DNA of 64,000 nucleotides from Liolophura sinensis. Taxonomy: Eukaryota > Mollusca > Polyplacophora > Chitonida > Chitonidae. Made by a program: the position numbers and the translations under genes. Below, in pieces: positions 38,447 through 58,869 of this stretch. Location of the stretch: contig NC_088300.1 in the NCBI RefSeq assembly GCF_032854445.1, positions 33,091,608 through 33,155,607 on the forward strand, in the 5' to 3' direction. The first letter of the stretch is position 1, and every line of letters begins with the position of its first letter. The notes under the pieces were generated by a model. That model did no database searches. It was not told the DNA's origin and saw only the letters and a program-made list of their open reading frames with translations.

Positions 38447-39179
38447 TCGTCAAGGTGATAGCCAACTCGTCAAGGAAAACTGAATGCTTTGGAACCCGTT
38501 ATGCTTACTGTATGTAGGTCTATTTTAAAATGCTTCATCTTGCATATTAAATCTTGCATTACAATATTTCAGTTTTAACCCATGTATACCATCTTTCCAA
38601 AATGTGTTAGACAGAAATATTTACCGATTCATGAAACTTACCTATTATTCAACAACATGTTGTCCTCTATGTGTTCGCTATTCATTCAAGGTGACGCTAC
38701 TGGAGGTAATGATCTAATTGAAAGTGGTCTTCTTTGACTCTTCAGACATACTCCCTGTTCAGAAGAAAACCACTTCAAAAGTTAGCAGTATCATAAATTT
38801 GTAACAGAACATGACAATAAAGGAAATAATCACAAAATGTCACAACACAAGCATTACCTTATACAAGCCGAGTTGGACATCTCCATGGAGCTCCTAGCTA
38901 TTACTGTAAAATTACAGGACATTAAATAAAACATCCCAGTTTTAACTTGAGCAGTAATATGTTTTCAAATAAAGAATGTGGCAAATACTGAATTGACTTG
39001 GAGATAGCTCTGTCAAACTACATGCCCGCGCACTGAAAAATGAGACAACGAACATAACAAAAGTTATATTGTAAAACTGTAGTTCTAGCATTCCTATTTC
39101 AAATCTTGACATCATCTTTGAATAAACTTATTGTTCTTTATTCTCTGTATGGTGAATTGCTAACACTATTGTCTGTTTA

Positions 39180-40000
39180 GTGACAAAATGTCTAGTTTGG
39201 CAGTTAGCCAACAGTCTTGGACGTATACGTGTGACCATTGCGCCACGTGCGAATATGGCGTGTGCATGGGTTCGTTTATTTGGAGCACGATACATTCATG
39301 TTCCCAACGACATAATTCTCGCACCAAATTAACAGTTTATCATACTTGTCTGTGGTTCTAAATTTGTAAATTGTTTCAGTTCTCATCATTTCATCACGCT
39401 TCATCACACGATACCCTATGATTCTCCCGAAGAGGAAGCGACAAAGCAAAGTGTATACAAAGCAACAACAACAACAGCTATCCGAAACCGATCGTTTTCT
39501 TTTGTCAACACTACGTATCCAGCTTCCCATAAGATGCCAAAAGCCCACTTAGTTTATACAAAGTAATTCTTCTGTTAATCAGTCTTTTCTGTGTATTTTA
39601 CGCCTTATTTCATTTACTTGGGAAGCCAAACAAGTCGTGTAAAATTAAAAGTGCAACACAGTAAGTGCGCGCGGGAACACTGATGGTGTCCGTGAAGTTG
39701 AACACCTTGAAGGCGCATTTTCCTATCAGCAAAATGAACTTTGCGCGCAAGTTAGCCATTTCCCATCACAGTAGTCACACTTGCATTATAAACAAGCAAA
39801 AAGAAAAATACAGTATCCTAACGCCGGATAAACTTTACCTCCCCATCTCACTGATCCTTCCTTGTTTTTTCGATCTGTCGCATCTGCGATCTATTTAGGT
39901 CACGTGATGATGCCCATCCTCGATAGAGGCTGTTCTGGAAGTTCCCCCTCGCTACATTAGAAACTTGTCTTGAAGCAACATTTATTTATGTACCTCAGGA
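39180..40000. promoter_or_regulatory. CpG-bearing candidate promoter region
   Basis: This stretch is unusually rich in CpG for the window: GCGCCACGTGCGAATATGGC (39240), GTGCGCGCGGGAAC (39665), TTGCGCGCAA (39741-39750, E2F-like) and TCACGTGATG (39900). On the minus strand GGGGAG|GTAAAG near 39840 could be a splice donor for a 5' UTR exon of the forkhead gene. No coding frame here resembles a known family. The region could serve that gene or an unknown transcript. Confidence 0.35.
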
Positions 40001-40346
40001 GAACCACAATATCACTTTGCACTGTATACACTGTTTGTGTTCCAAAAGAGATATATTTCTATCTAAAATTGTCACTCAATGTTCTGTTTATTTGGTGTTA
40101 GTTCTAATGCTGGGCGAATGAGTGACATATGGCTCAACAGCCAGTTCAGCGTTATAGCAACCAATCAAATTTCGTTTCGACCATTATGGCGCCTATCCGA
40201 CCACGTGTCAGTATTTATGTTACAGAACGCCTTTCTCAAAATGGTGAAATATAACTGCTTGGTATCGGGATTAGAAATAAGAACCATAGCAACAGATGAA
40301 CTCCACACATTGTTGTTGTTGATTTCTTTTCTCTCTAAACAATCTT

Positions 40347-40350
40347 TATA

Positions 40351-40408
<58 letters not shown>
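40347..40408. repeat. AT dinucleotide microsatellite
   Basis: About 60 bp of nearly uninterrupted AT. It produces an artefactual Tyr/Ile repeat in a plus-strand open frame. Confidence 0.95.
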
Positions 40409-40411
<3 letters not shown>

Positions 40412-41948
40412 AAATACAATATAATCTTGGCAACTGTTTTATACGGCTGGGTTCACTTAAAGTTGTGTGTAACAATAAAACAAGACCTGCTACTTTCCAG
40501 GCAAACAATAGAGGTATTTTATGAGGGATTTATGAGTCAACAAATTAACTAACGGCATCAAACCATGATTAATTCAATGAATGCATGTAAATTTAACACC
40601 ACTAGAATTGTCCCGGGTGTAAATATCTTTATGTAGGCTCCAACCTTTCGTACCTAATGGTAAATGTTCGGTTCGTACCTCCTATGGATGTCTAATCAAT
40701 GTTGATTGACCCAAATGTGTTATTTTTGTTCGCAGATTACATATTATTAACTGCAGCCGAATATTTAGAAGGATTTAACGCTTTCAGTACCTGGACCGTT
40801 GTTACTTCCCTTGATCCTTCAACGCATAATCCGTATACGAGTTGTTTCCCTTGATTCGAAAAAAGTTTTGCATAAATTTTGCTGTATCTATGGCAGGGAG
40901 TTTGAGGGAGAAACAGCTATGTTATTTTTTGTTTGTCTTCCTTCCACAAAGTTATTAAGTCACTGCAACACACGACTCACTAAGTCAGCAAACACAGTTC
41001 AGGTCTTTCATACCTCTGGCCATTCGTGAGTAAGTGAAATGAAGTGAAATATTCTTAAGTACCAATATGGAACAGTACAACAAAAAATAAAGAAAAAACC
41101 CAAATAATACAGACAGATGCTCCATGGAGCAGCCTAAAAACAGATAGCCAATGACCATTCCATTCTGTAGTACCGGTACACTAATTACACGTAGTGATGT
41201 GTTAAACTTGACCAAAAACTTAATTAGTTACTAAGACAATCCAGTGAACGACTCACAGCTTTTTGGTCCTGAAATGGTTATGTTCATCAGTAGCTCTCAT
41301 AAATACAATTGAAAAGTGGGTAAAGCTATGAAGGTAGAATAGAACCAGTCAGGCTCTTCAAAAAGTTCAATATATGATACCACACAGCAGGACTTTGAGT
41401 TTTCATTCAACAAGAAATTAACTTTTATGCCTTGTGGTATGTCACAAGTACCCTTTTGACACATGGAGTGAGTCCATTCTACCTCCACGGTAAAGTTTAA
41501 CAAGAGAATCCATCAATGCAGCCTTGCATTTCTTGGTTCATGTGATTTCAGGCTTGGATACCACTAAAACATATTTCCAACCAACCAATCAATATAACGT
41601 TAAAAATCTGAAATGTATCACATAAATGTTTCATACACATCAAATTCAGCCTGGAGTGTTATATGTTGAATATTTATTACAAAATTCTACACAATTTTTT
41701 AGATGTATTTGTGATCCTCCATCTTTTGCTTTAAGATAATTTTCTTCATTTCATTAATTTCGTCAAGGTAAATAATTACAGTTACAGCACTGAAAAGAAC
41801 CCTTATCCATATTTAAACCACAAATATTCTTAACACTATACAGGTACATAGGCCTAACTAATCTTTTTATTAATGACAACAGATTTTTTAGTTTGCATTT
41901 CACTTTTGACAGACTCTTAAGATCGGTCATCGTAAAAAAAAAACCCAT

Positions 41949-42018
41949 GGCATTATGACCAATATTTGGTTACTGTAACACGGCATTATGACCAATATTT
42001 AGTTACTGTAACACGGCA
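41949..42018. repeat. Tandem duplication of about 33 bp
   Basis: CATTATGACCAATATTTGG-TTACTGTAACACGG occurs twice in a row with one mismatch, directly at the tail end of the neighbouring SINE (41985-42232). Confidence 0.85.
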
Positions 42019-42232
42019 CTGAGGAACTCTTCACTTTTGCAATGCCAGCCAGGTTTAAAGGCGGAGGAAATGGGAGCGTCTGGAGTGAACCACCCTTCAG
42101 CAGGCACCTGACAAACCTCCTGACTGAAACCATAGCCCCGCAGTGAGAGCAGGATTTGAACACCAGACCTCATTGGTCAAGTGCCTGACAGTGGCAGTGA
42201 GCATTTAACCATCTGAGCCAGAAAGGGCCCCA
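41985..42232 (-). mobile_element. Second tRNA-headed SINE family
   Basis: The minus-strand head begins GGGGCCCTTTCTGGCTCAGA with an A-box-like TGGCTCAG and a B box GTTCAAATCC about 75 bp on. The body (GTGGTTCACTCCAGACG, CATTTCCTCCGCC, CTGGCTGGCATTGC) differs from the common SINE while following the same plan. The target-site duplication is unclear because of the adjacent tandem duplication. Confidence 0.7.
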
Positions 42233-42484
42233 TTATGATATCTGACACGATATATTATTTACATATAACTTAACAACAGTAAGCCAAAAGACAACCTGTA
42301 TCACCACCAGAGTTATTGCCCTTGATGGCAGTACCTATTTAACAGTTGTGTGGCTTGAAAATTTTCTGACTGTTGTTTTCTTACTTTTTTTTTTTTCGTC
42401 ATTCCCTCATGTGGAATTGTTGCCATTTCACGGCTCACACAGTGATTTCTTGCAACAGTTATCATGCACTGAAGGTACATGTAG

Positions 42485-42568
42485 TTAATTTTTTGACATA
42501 GTTCTTATCTCATATATCTGCCTGTTTTAATTTTTTGACGTAGTTCTTATATCATATATCTGCCTGTT
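42485..42568. repeat. Tandem duplication, unit 42 bp
   Basis: TTAATTTTTTGACATAG-TTCTTATCTCATATATCTGCCTG repeats once with two differences, roughly 55-135 bp beyond the SRP54 stop codon, hence in its likely 3' UTR. Confidence 0.9.
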
Positions 42569-42620
42569 AGGCAATTGATAAACGAGGATCCCAAACAATT
42601 AGTGGCAATGTCCAGTTAGG

Positions 42621-52020
<9,400 letters not shown>

Positions 52021-52150
52021 GCTTAAAATATTTTCACCGTTATTGAAATAATTGAACACCGCGGTGAAAAGAATGTTTTCCACGGTTGAAACATTTTCAC
52101 CGCTATCGAAATCATTTTCACCGCGGTGGAATAAAATATTTTCACTGCGG
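52021..52150. repeat. Palindrome-bearing tandem repeat, unit about 62 bp
   Basis: Two units each contain TTTTCACCG-TAT-GAAAT followed by the perfect palindrome CACCGCGGTG (52057-52066 and 52119-52128). A third partial TTTTCACTGCGG ends the block. It lies 560-690 bp upstream of the SRP54 start codon. Confidence 0.85.
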
Positions 52151-53469
52151 AACTGGTAGGCCTATATAGCCTAAATACGAAATGGAAATTTATGTGAAAA
52201 TGATATTCTCATTAAAATAAAGTTTTCCAGTTGTTGCCTATTTCTGAATAATATATTTAAAAAAGATAACTTTCTTTGTAAACCATGTTAATTTCTGTGT
52301 AAAAGAATATTTTCCGTGTAAAACTGATTGTATCGCTGATGCATCGCTGATTTGACAATCTGCCGTACGTGTAAGCCCCTATCACCAAGTGAGCCTATAT
52401 CATGATGAAAAACATATAGAATTTGCATAATTATAGCAGAAGTGAGCAACCTGGCACCACACTTTCTAATGTGAACGAATCTAATCTGGCTATCTACATA
52501 ATAGGCCTACGCCTAACCATATGAACAGTATATTCTTCGAGAATACGAAGGCCCACGCTGTATCTCATTAGGCCTATGTGGTCATGCCATAGACTGTGAT
52601 CCCAAACTGGAACTACTGATGACGTGACCTGTCTGCACTGAGATTTCATCATAATCCTTCCGCGTGAGTCATCATTTCTGATGATATAGGCCATATAATG
52701 TATAGCATACTCTTACAGTGTATGCGCCACTCTCCACCGGTACACTCACTTGGCATCACTACCCTCACTAAGCAATTCAGCAAATTGACCTTTAGAGCCG
52801 GTGTGACGTACGGGTATGCTTCTTTAGACTAAGTTTCAAAACTTGTGTTCTCGCTGGGAATTATCCATTTAATATTAGTCAATAAAATTGTTTCAGATAA
52901 TGGTTAAAATTAGGTGGAACTTTAGCTGAAGCAAACGCAAGTGTTAGGAGTTTTCGGGGTTTTTTTTAAAATTTTTTTTTATTTTTGTATTTTTATTGAA
53001 ATCACTTTATGCCTCATCACTATGAGAAGACAGCGGCCTCGGTGTTGTTCGAGATTTCAGTACAAGATTTGCTTGTGATGGCGGTGATGTGAAGCGAACG
53101 TTTGAGAGCGGCCCAGGTCATGCTCTGTAAGGAGTATGACTGAATGGATATGTTATATCTACATTGCTACGCGCTGTGATTGCTTTGCCCAAACATTTTT
53201 AGCGGACTTTACTGAGCATATGCCAAAACTTTCATGCACGCTAGGAGCCCGTCTGTGATACCGCATGTTTGGATGAAGTGGACTTTGTTTGAACAGTTGC
53301 CGAGTTAATCTTCATGACGTGTATATATTTACCAACATCCACATATGGAGGTGATAAAAGGTGAAAATAGTAGATCCGCGAATATATTTATAAAGAATTT
53401 GACAACATTAGGCGTAAAGTTTCCGTGTGTTTTCTAAGACATAATCGGTGCATGCTCGCTGCTATGACA
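52151..53469. other. Non-coding stretch between SRP54 and the receptor cluster
   Basis: AT-rich DNA without a credible ORF or recognised dispersed repeat. A T-rich run occurs at 52960-53000. Nothing else stands out. Confidence 0.4.
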
Positions 53470-53905
53470 AAATCAGTTTCCAAGCCTTATGAGCTGTAGT
53501 GTTCTCAAGATTGGGTATCAATGTATTATCGACGGCGTCAGTTTTCAAACCTTACGAGCTAGTGTTCTCAAGATTGCCGTCTCAATGCTTCATTGACGGG
53601 GTCAGTTTCCAAACTTTATGAGCTGGTGTTCTCAAGCTATTTTTATTAACATTGACTGCGTCATTGTTCTCAAGATTGCTGTCTCCGTGTATCATCGACG
53701 GTGTCAATTTCCCAACGTTAGTTATTGCTATCTCAGTATGCCACCACTGACTTAAGTTTTCTATCGTTACATGCAGTTATTGTCCTCAAAATTGCTGTCT
53801 TCGTGTATCATCGACGGTGTCAGTTTCCCAACGTTCGTTATTGCTATCTCAGTATGCTTGAGATTTCTATCCCAGTGTACGTACCATCAACGGGGTCAGT
53901 TTTCG
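53470..53905. repeat. Degenerate tandem repeat, unit roughly 80 bp
   Basis: Recurring phrases GTCAGTTTCCAA-CTTATGAGCT, GTGTTCTCAAGATTG and TCATCGACGGTGTCAGTTTC appear at least five times. Two late units (53690-53870) share TTATTGCTATCTCAGTATGC. Short plus-strand open frames over it show no domain. Confidence 0.8.
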
Positions 53906-54675
53906 CACTGTACATAGGTTTTCAGGTTAGTGGTGTATACCATTGGTTCTCCTGCACTTCGGCAAAGACCACAGAATAATTTAAGTGTTTGCTTTACTAA
54001 TCCTTTATTGGTTACCGAGTGAAAGCTTATAGTATATTTGTTCTGTTAACAGGACATACCAAAGCGCGGCTCTACAGCCAGTCCTAATCAGTTTTGCATG
54101 AATTGACTTCAATATGTTCAATATTTAAATAAAAGACCTCTGGATAATTCGTGACAGAACGTTGGAATATATCAACGGAAATTAGAGATTGTGACCACTA
54201 TCTACTATTGATTGTGCTACTATCAGCACCTCATATCTACCAATCAGCTACAATTTACAAGCTCTAGCTAGTATTTGCATGACTATCAAATATAATGGTT
54301 TTAGTGCATGTAAACCTTCTTGACCATTAGAGGCTCTGTTACAAAACCAGCTGTATTTGCCATTGTTTAATCATATAACTTTTACCCCTTTTCAAATCTG
54401 GTCATTGCTGTCCGTCAGTGATCTCCGTGGATCATTTTTTTCTGGATTATCTGACATAACTTTACCTGGTGAGGTTTGATCTTCACGTATGCGTACTGGA
54501 CAAAACCTGCTGTGTAGTTTATAACGATCGTAGTGCAGCGCTACGCATATTGGTGCAGACAATCATATACCTGGAGATTGATACTCCAAATCGGAGGGAA
54601 CATTCACTGCTCCATTGCTGGATATCAATAGCAGATTACAGGGAAATATATTGACATTCACAAATTGTATCGGCG

Positions 54676-55602
54676 ATGTCTTTTGCTGCTAACAGCACGA
54701 ATTCCACAAAGTTTTCTTTGGACATGTCTACTGGGGTCTCAGTGTCCGTGTTTTACTGCGCGATAGCACTTGTCGGTGTTACCGCGAACACGTATTTAAT
54801 AAGGACCATTTACAAAGAAGAATCGTTGCGACGTGCGCCCACCTATGTGGCACTTATGTGCCTGGCATTGGTAGACATAGTCCATCTGGTGTTTTGCCTG
54901 TGCGCAGGGATCTTCTCCATCTATGATGACGGCAAGACAACTATTCTTTGTCAGCTAGTGGTTTTTGGTGTCTTTTTTACCGGTGGAGCTAGCAGCTACC
55001 ACATGGTGATCTTCTCAGCTTTACGTTATGTAATTCTGGTCAAACCATTCTTCGCTATGAAGTACGTGACAGTGAAGAACACACTCTGCTCTTGTCTAAT
55101 GTGCTGGCTGGTGTTCTCGTGTTTTGCAGGACTGGCTTTCCTTACCACTAAATTCGGGGAAATCGAAACCTCTGACGGGAAATTATTGTACACGTGTGCT
55201 ACAAAAGAGGACCTGAGATACGTGAACATCTCTGTCTTCATCCTCGAGTTTTATATTCCGCTCACACTGATATCAGGGTTTCATGTGGCAAAATGTATCC
55301 GTTTGAAGAGACGTTCTGTAGAGATTTCTAATACAAAAAAAACAAAACAGCAAGTTTCGTCAACTCTGGTGGCCACAATAATTACCCTCTATATTGTGTG
55401 TCAGTTACCTCTCAGCCTGCATATGATGTTAGCACTTGTTTTGGAGATACCCATGCACTCAAATTTGCATGTAGCGAGTCATATTATTTTAACACTTCCA
55501 TCAGTCAACAGCGCTTTAAATCCTTTTGTGTATTTCCTTTTTACAAAGTGTATTTGTAAAGATAAGCGGGGAACACCTGATAAGCAACAGACAAAGGATT
55601 AG
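54676..55602 (+). CDS. Rhodopsin-like (class A) G-protein-coupled receptor, intact, single exon
   Basis: 308 residues with seven hydrophobic segments. The N-terminus has sequons NST at positions 6 and 9. Visible motifs: GVTAN (TM1 Asn), CLALVD (TM2 Asp), a TM3 Cys (LCQLV) that can pair with the loop-2 Cys (YTCATK), ALRY in place of DRY, CWLVF (TM4 Trp), YIPLTLISGF (TM5 Pro), CQLPLS in place of CWxP (TM6), and NSALNPFVY (TM7 NPxxY). A short basic tail (KDKRGTPDKQQTKD) follows. It should be a plasma-membrane receptor; the ligand is unknown. It is paralogous to 61022-61984 and to the broken copy at 57658-58542. The ATG at 54676 is chosen because the sequons align with those of the paralog. A chemosensory or orphan peptide/amine role is speculation. 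Confidence 0.9.
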   Translation: MSFAANSTNSTKFSLDMSTGVSVSVFYCAIALVGVTANTYLIRTIYKEESLRRAPTYVALMCLALVDIVHLVFCLCAGIFSIYDDGKTTILCQLVVFGVFFTGGASSYHMVIFSALRYVILVKPFFAMKYVTVKNTLCSCLMCWLVFSCFAGLAFLTTKFGEIETSDGKLLYTCATKEDLRYVNISVFILEFYIPLTLISGFHVAKCIRLKRRSVEISNTKKTKQQVSSTLVATIITLYIVCQLPLSLHMMLALVLEIPMHSNLHVASHIILTLPSVNSALNPFVYFLFTKCICKDKRGTPDKQQTKD

Positions 55603-55604
55603 CG

Positions 55605-56460
55605 TCCAGATTTATTTTTTCTTCAGAATAACATAACCGCGTTTGTATTGTTAATTTAAGATTAAAAATACTAAGAAAAGGTCCACTAATTTTAAGTCAA
55701 TTTAAGTTTAAATAGGTTACCTTTTTTGTAATTTGTTAAATCTGGACACAAATCCTTTAATCCCCACGAGACACACCCATGCAAACAGTTGCTCTATACA
55801 TCATGTCACTTATAGCACGCCAGATTGATTTTGAAGAAGGTGGTGCACGATTACAGTGTAAGGTGGATATGATGACTTAAGCCAGCGGACAGAGATCTTG
55901 CCACTGTCGGACATAGTTTTTATCTCCTCCCACACAGAAACACGTCAATTATAAATATTATGTCTGTTGATCTGTGAGTATTTATGGATATTGTCTTAGT
56001 AGAATGTGACAGAATTCCGTTGTCTTATTTGTAAATTGATTTGCTAATCAAAACTTGATGGACGAAATAAATTCAAGATTCACTTGTGAATTTGAGTAAA
56101 AAAGCATCATGCAACTCATACTACATTAAATAGGTAATGGCAGTATGTCCTGTCTTCATAAGACACACTTCTACACGTTGTACTCATGAAGTATGTAAGT
56201 TTACTTGTTTATATATAAGTGTTTGTAAGTTGTTTGATGTGTTTTATCATTTTCAAAAAAAATAAGTGGGCTGTATATATGTTGAGCCTAGAAAGGCTGG
56301 CGTGGTGTCAAGTGAGACAGGGCTCTGGATCCTGTCAGTATTAGGACTTTCCATAGCGACTACAATGAGACACTGCCGTGTCATAACCGGCACGATGTTG
56401 AATAGCACGATGAACACGCAGCAAATAGCCATGCTTTCTTGTTTGTAATTGTATTCAGAC
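55605..56460. other. 3' flank of the first receptor gene
   Basis: AT-rich DNA with several possible polyadenylation signals (for example AATAAA near 56066). No ORF or recognised repeat is supportable. Confidence 0.4.
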
Positions 56461-56461
56461 T

Positions 56462-56540
56462 CAATATACATACCTGGAGATATATACATACCTGGAGATA
56501 TATACATTCTTGGAGATATATACATACTTGGAGATATACA
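56462..56540. repeat. 18-bp tandem repeat, about four copies
   Basis: Units of ATATACATACCTGGAGAT follow each other, with TTCTTGG or TACTTGG variants in later units. Translation gives an artefactual YIPGDI repeat on plus and YISPGM on minus. Confidence 0.9.
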
Positions 56541-56564
56541 GTTAGTGTTTATCATCTGGACTCA

Positions 56565-56945
56565 GATAGTATTTATGTATGTATGCTTGGGATTTAACAT
56601 CGTACTTAACAATTTTTCACCCAGGAGCCTCTCACCAATGCGGTCGCTGTGAGTTCAAGTCCAGCTTATGCCCCAGCTGAACTACCCCAGTACCCGCATA
56701 TTTTTAGTGCTGCATCACTGGAATGCCATGCTGTAGCCACCATGCATAACTCCTCACACAATTACTGTATTCTGACACCGCAGCCGGCCAGGAATAAAAA
56801 TTGCTTTAAACTACAGTTTTCCTATGGCCCCAGGAGCCAGTCCGAAAATAGGAAACCTGCTGTGGTGACGTCAACGAAGAAAGTTGTCAAAACAGCTTTA
56901 TTTTGTGGAGAGCCAGAATTGTGGGCATTACAGGTATTACAGCTG
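56565..56945 (+). repeat. Composite of three repeat families
   Basis: Three pieces adjoin: the start of family C (TTTATGTATGTATGCTTGGG, 56565-56620), a SINE head segment (CACCAATGCGGTCGCTGTGA then GTTCAAGTCCAGC, 56621-56673) and family B copy 3 (56700-56945, with GGCCCCAGGAGCCAGTCCG and AAAGTTGTCAAAACAGC). All have the same orientation. Confidence 0.75.
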
Positions 56946-57657
56946 GTCAGGAAGTCATATCTGGCGAAAAACTTTATATAAGTTTTAACGGTACGTTGAA
57001 AGTTAATTGCCAGTTTTTAAAATCTTTCATGCCAAAAACAGTCTATCAAACATCTGAATTATGTCTGTTTGTTTCGACATCAATGAAATGTGGATAATTT
57101 CTTTGGAAAATGTTATGTTGCATTTTTCTCGTAAGAGTTCAAATTCTCACAATGGTGAATTTTCACACTGCATTCGCGACTGAATCCCGTGCAACTGATC
57201 ATCAGTGTATCACGTGACGTACATAAGCGTACTGATCAGACTCCCATCAGCGAATGCTGGACCAAGATAAGTGTTCTTGGGCTCTCTATCGGTACGCTTC
57301 CTGATATGCTCCCCCCGCTCTCCCCGGCCCACTGATCACGAAGCGATCTTAGACTTAAGTTTTGTGTTCGTTTAAAAATAAATTTGCAGTTTCGTTTTGT
57401 CCGACGTTTCACTGATGTTTCACACTGTCAATATATCTCCTCGCCGATATTTCACTCGTGTTCCATTTATTTCCGATATTTAGGTAACGTTTCACTTTGC
57501 CTATATTCCACTGACGCTTCACGTTACCCGTGTTTTCCCCGCGTTGTTGTCTGTGGGTAAAACTGTAGTAAGCGTCGTAATGTTTGCTTCCACTACTTGG
57601 TGCTGTCTCCAACGAACGCACTTTGTAAAGAAGAAATATGCAAATTGATTTAAAGCA

Positions 57658-58542
57658 CTATTTATAGATATAGGCGCTTATAAAAAGTAACCGAGAGCAT
57701 ACAGGTAGGACGCAATCGGTGTCTTTACAAAACGTGTAACCATTACCAGAGTGCTGACAGGAACGTAGCAGACGACATGTGATGATTATTGTTGTCACAA
57801 TAGCTGAAGAGACTTGCTGTTTCTTTGTTGGTATATTGGCAGATTCTATATTAAGCCTCTTTAAGTGCACACACTTTGCCACATGAAACCCTGAAATTGA
57901 TGTAAGCGGAATATAAAACTCAAGGATTAAAACAAATACGTCGATATATTCCGATTCTTGCTTGGTAGCACATGTGTATGTTATTTTCCCCTCGTACATT
58001 TCGATTTCCCCCAAATCCGCGGTATGGAAAGCAAGGTCTGCATAACACGAGAAGAACAGCCAGCACATTAGACAAGAGCAGAGTGTGTGCTTCAATGTGA
58101 CGTACTTCAGAGTGAAAAATGGTTTGGCCACAATCACGTATCGCAATAAGAAGATCACCAAGTGGCACCCGCTAACTCCAGTCGTACAATACGTATCGAA
58201 AAGCATAATATGACATAAAGTTCGCGTCTTTACGTCGTCAAAATTGTACAGCATCCATGTACACCCAAGAGCCAGAAGGTGGATAGCGTCTACCAGGGCT
58301 AGGCACACAGGTACCACATAGGTGGGCGAACTTCGCAGCTTTTGTCGTCGGTAAATGGTAATGATTAAGTATACATTGGGAAAAAAAAAAACAAAAACAA
58401 AAAAAAAAAAAAACATACGAACATCCAAATAATTAGTGTTGATATGTCCAAATAAGGAATACTGTTGTATTCGCATTATTTCCATCAGAAGGCATGGTTG
58501 GTACAGTCCGTGTAAATTAGAATCTTCACCTGTTAACGGCAT
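57658..58542 (-). pseudogene. Rhodopsin-like receptor pseudogene
   Basis: A minus-strand frame matches the two neighbouring receptors from TM1 to TM6: NVYLIITIYRR, CLALVDAIHLL, LLRYVIVAKPFF, HTLCSCLMCWLFFSC, TYTCATK and YIPLTSISGFHVAKC. Three defects stand out. Most of TM1 is replaced by a T-rich run on the coding strand (58381-58413), read as Phe/Val. One codon is missing before the LRY motif. The frame shifts in TM6 near 57785, after which the alternative frame reads CYVPVSTLVM and stops near the start of TM7, without NPxxY. It lies inverted between the two intact genes. A truncated protein could still be made, but a working seven-helix receptor is unlikely. Confidence 0.8.
58381..58413 (+). 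repeat. A-rich tract inside the receptor pseudogene
   Basis: A runs broken by single C bases. The position corresponds to TM1 of the receptor on the opposite strand. Confidence 0.9.
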
Positions 58543-58745
58543 CAGTGTTCAGCAACGAACGCGAGAAATTAGTTTAGCGTGCAGAAGCCTGTATATACAT
58601 CAAATTTAAACCGAAAATGTCAAGCTCCATCCAGAAGACATCTCCACCGTAGATTCTTGGGGGACTTGAATGATAGGGTGAAAATATCATAAGTGCTTCC
58701 GGTTATAGAAACATTACATTTCGACCGTGTAGTTAGCCTTCCTGA

Positions 58746-58862
58746 TAAATTTATTTCCTTATTTGATTGGTGTTTAACGCCGTACTCAAGAATATATCAC
58801 TTATACGACGTCGGCCAGCATCATGGTAGAAGGAATCCAGGCAGAGCCCCAGGGGGCCTCTC
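58746..58862 (-). repeat. SINE fragment, 5'-truncated
   Basis: Minus-strand tail half (TTATTTGATTGGTGTTTAAC, GCCGTACTCAAGAATATATC, GGCAGAGCCCCAGGGGG) downstream of the receptor pseudogene's start side. Confidence 0.85.
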
Positions 58863-58869
58863 TGCTAAA

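Larger units (their letters stand above)
19166..39150. other. Long non-coding region upstream of the FoxN2/3 first coding exon
   Basis: No coding exon is supportable over about 20 kb. Repeat-poor, more GC-balanced stretches (about 20900-21060, 22020-22210, 23030-24600, 29500-30350, 33980-34480) alternate with AT-rich DNA and SINEs. Those stretches hold E-box-like CACCTG sites, X-box-like sites and CCATGG cores, and read like enhancer or conserved non-coding DNA. The region probably contains forkhead 5' UTR exons that I cannot place. Confidence 0.4.

Noticed and set aside
39276-39548. Minus-strand ORF with a poly-Cys run
   Set aside because: Poly-Cys comes from an ACA/AGC triplet run; no domain and no splice support.
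40079-40552. 157-codon plus-strand ORF
   Set aside because: Its middle is the AT microsatellite, read as Tyr-Ile repeats. The flanks match no family.
56253-56652. ORFs with YIPGDI or YISPGM repeats
   Set aside because: Products of the 18-bp tandem repeat.
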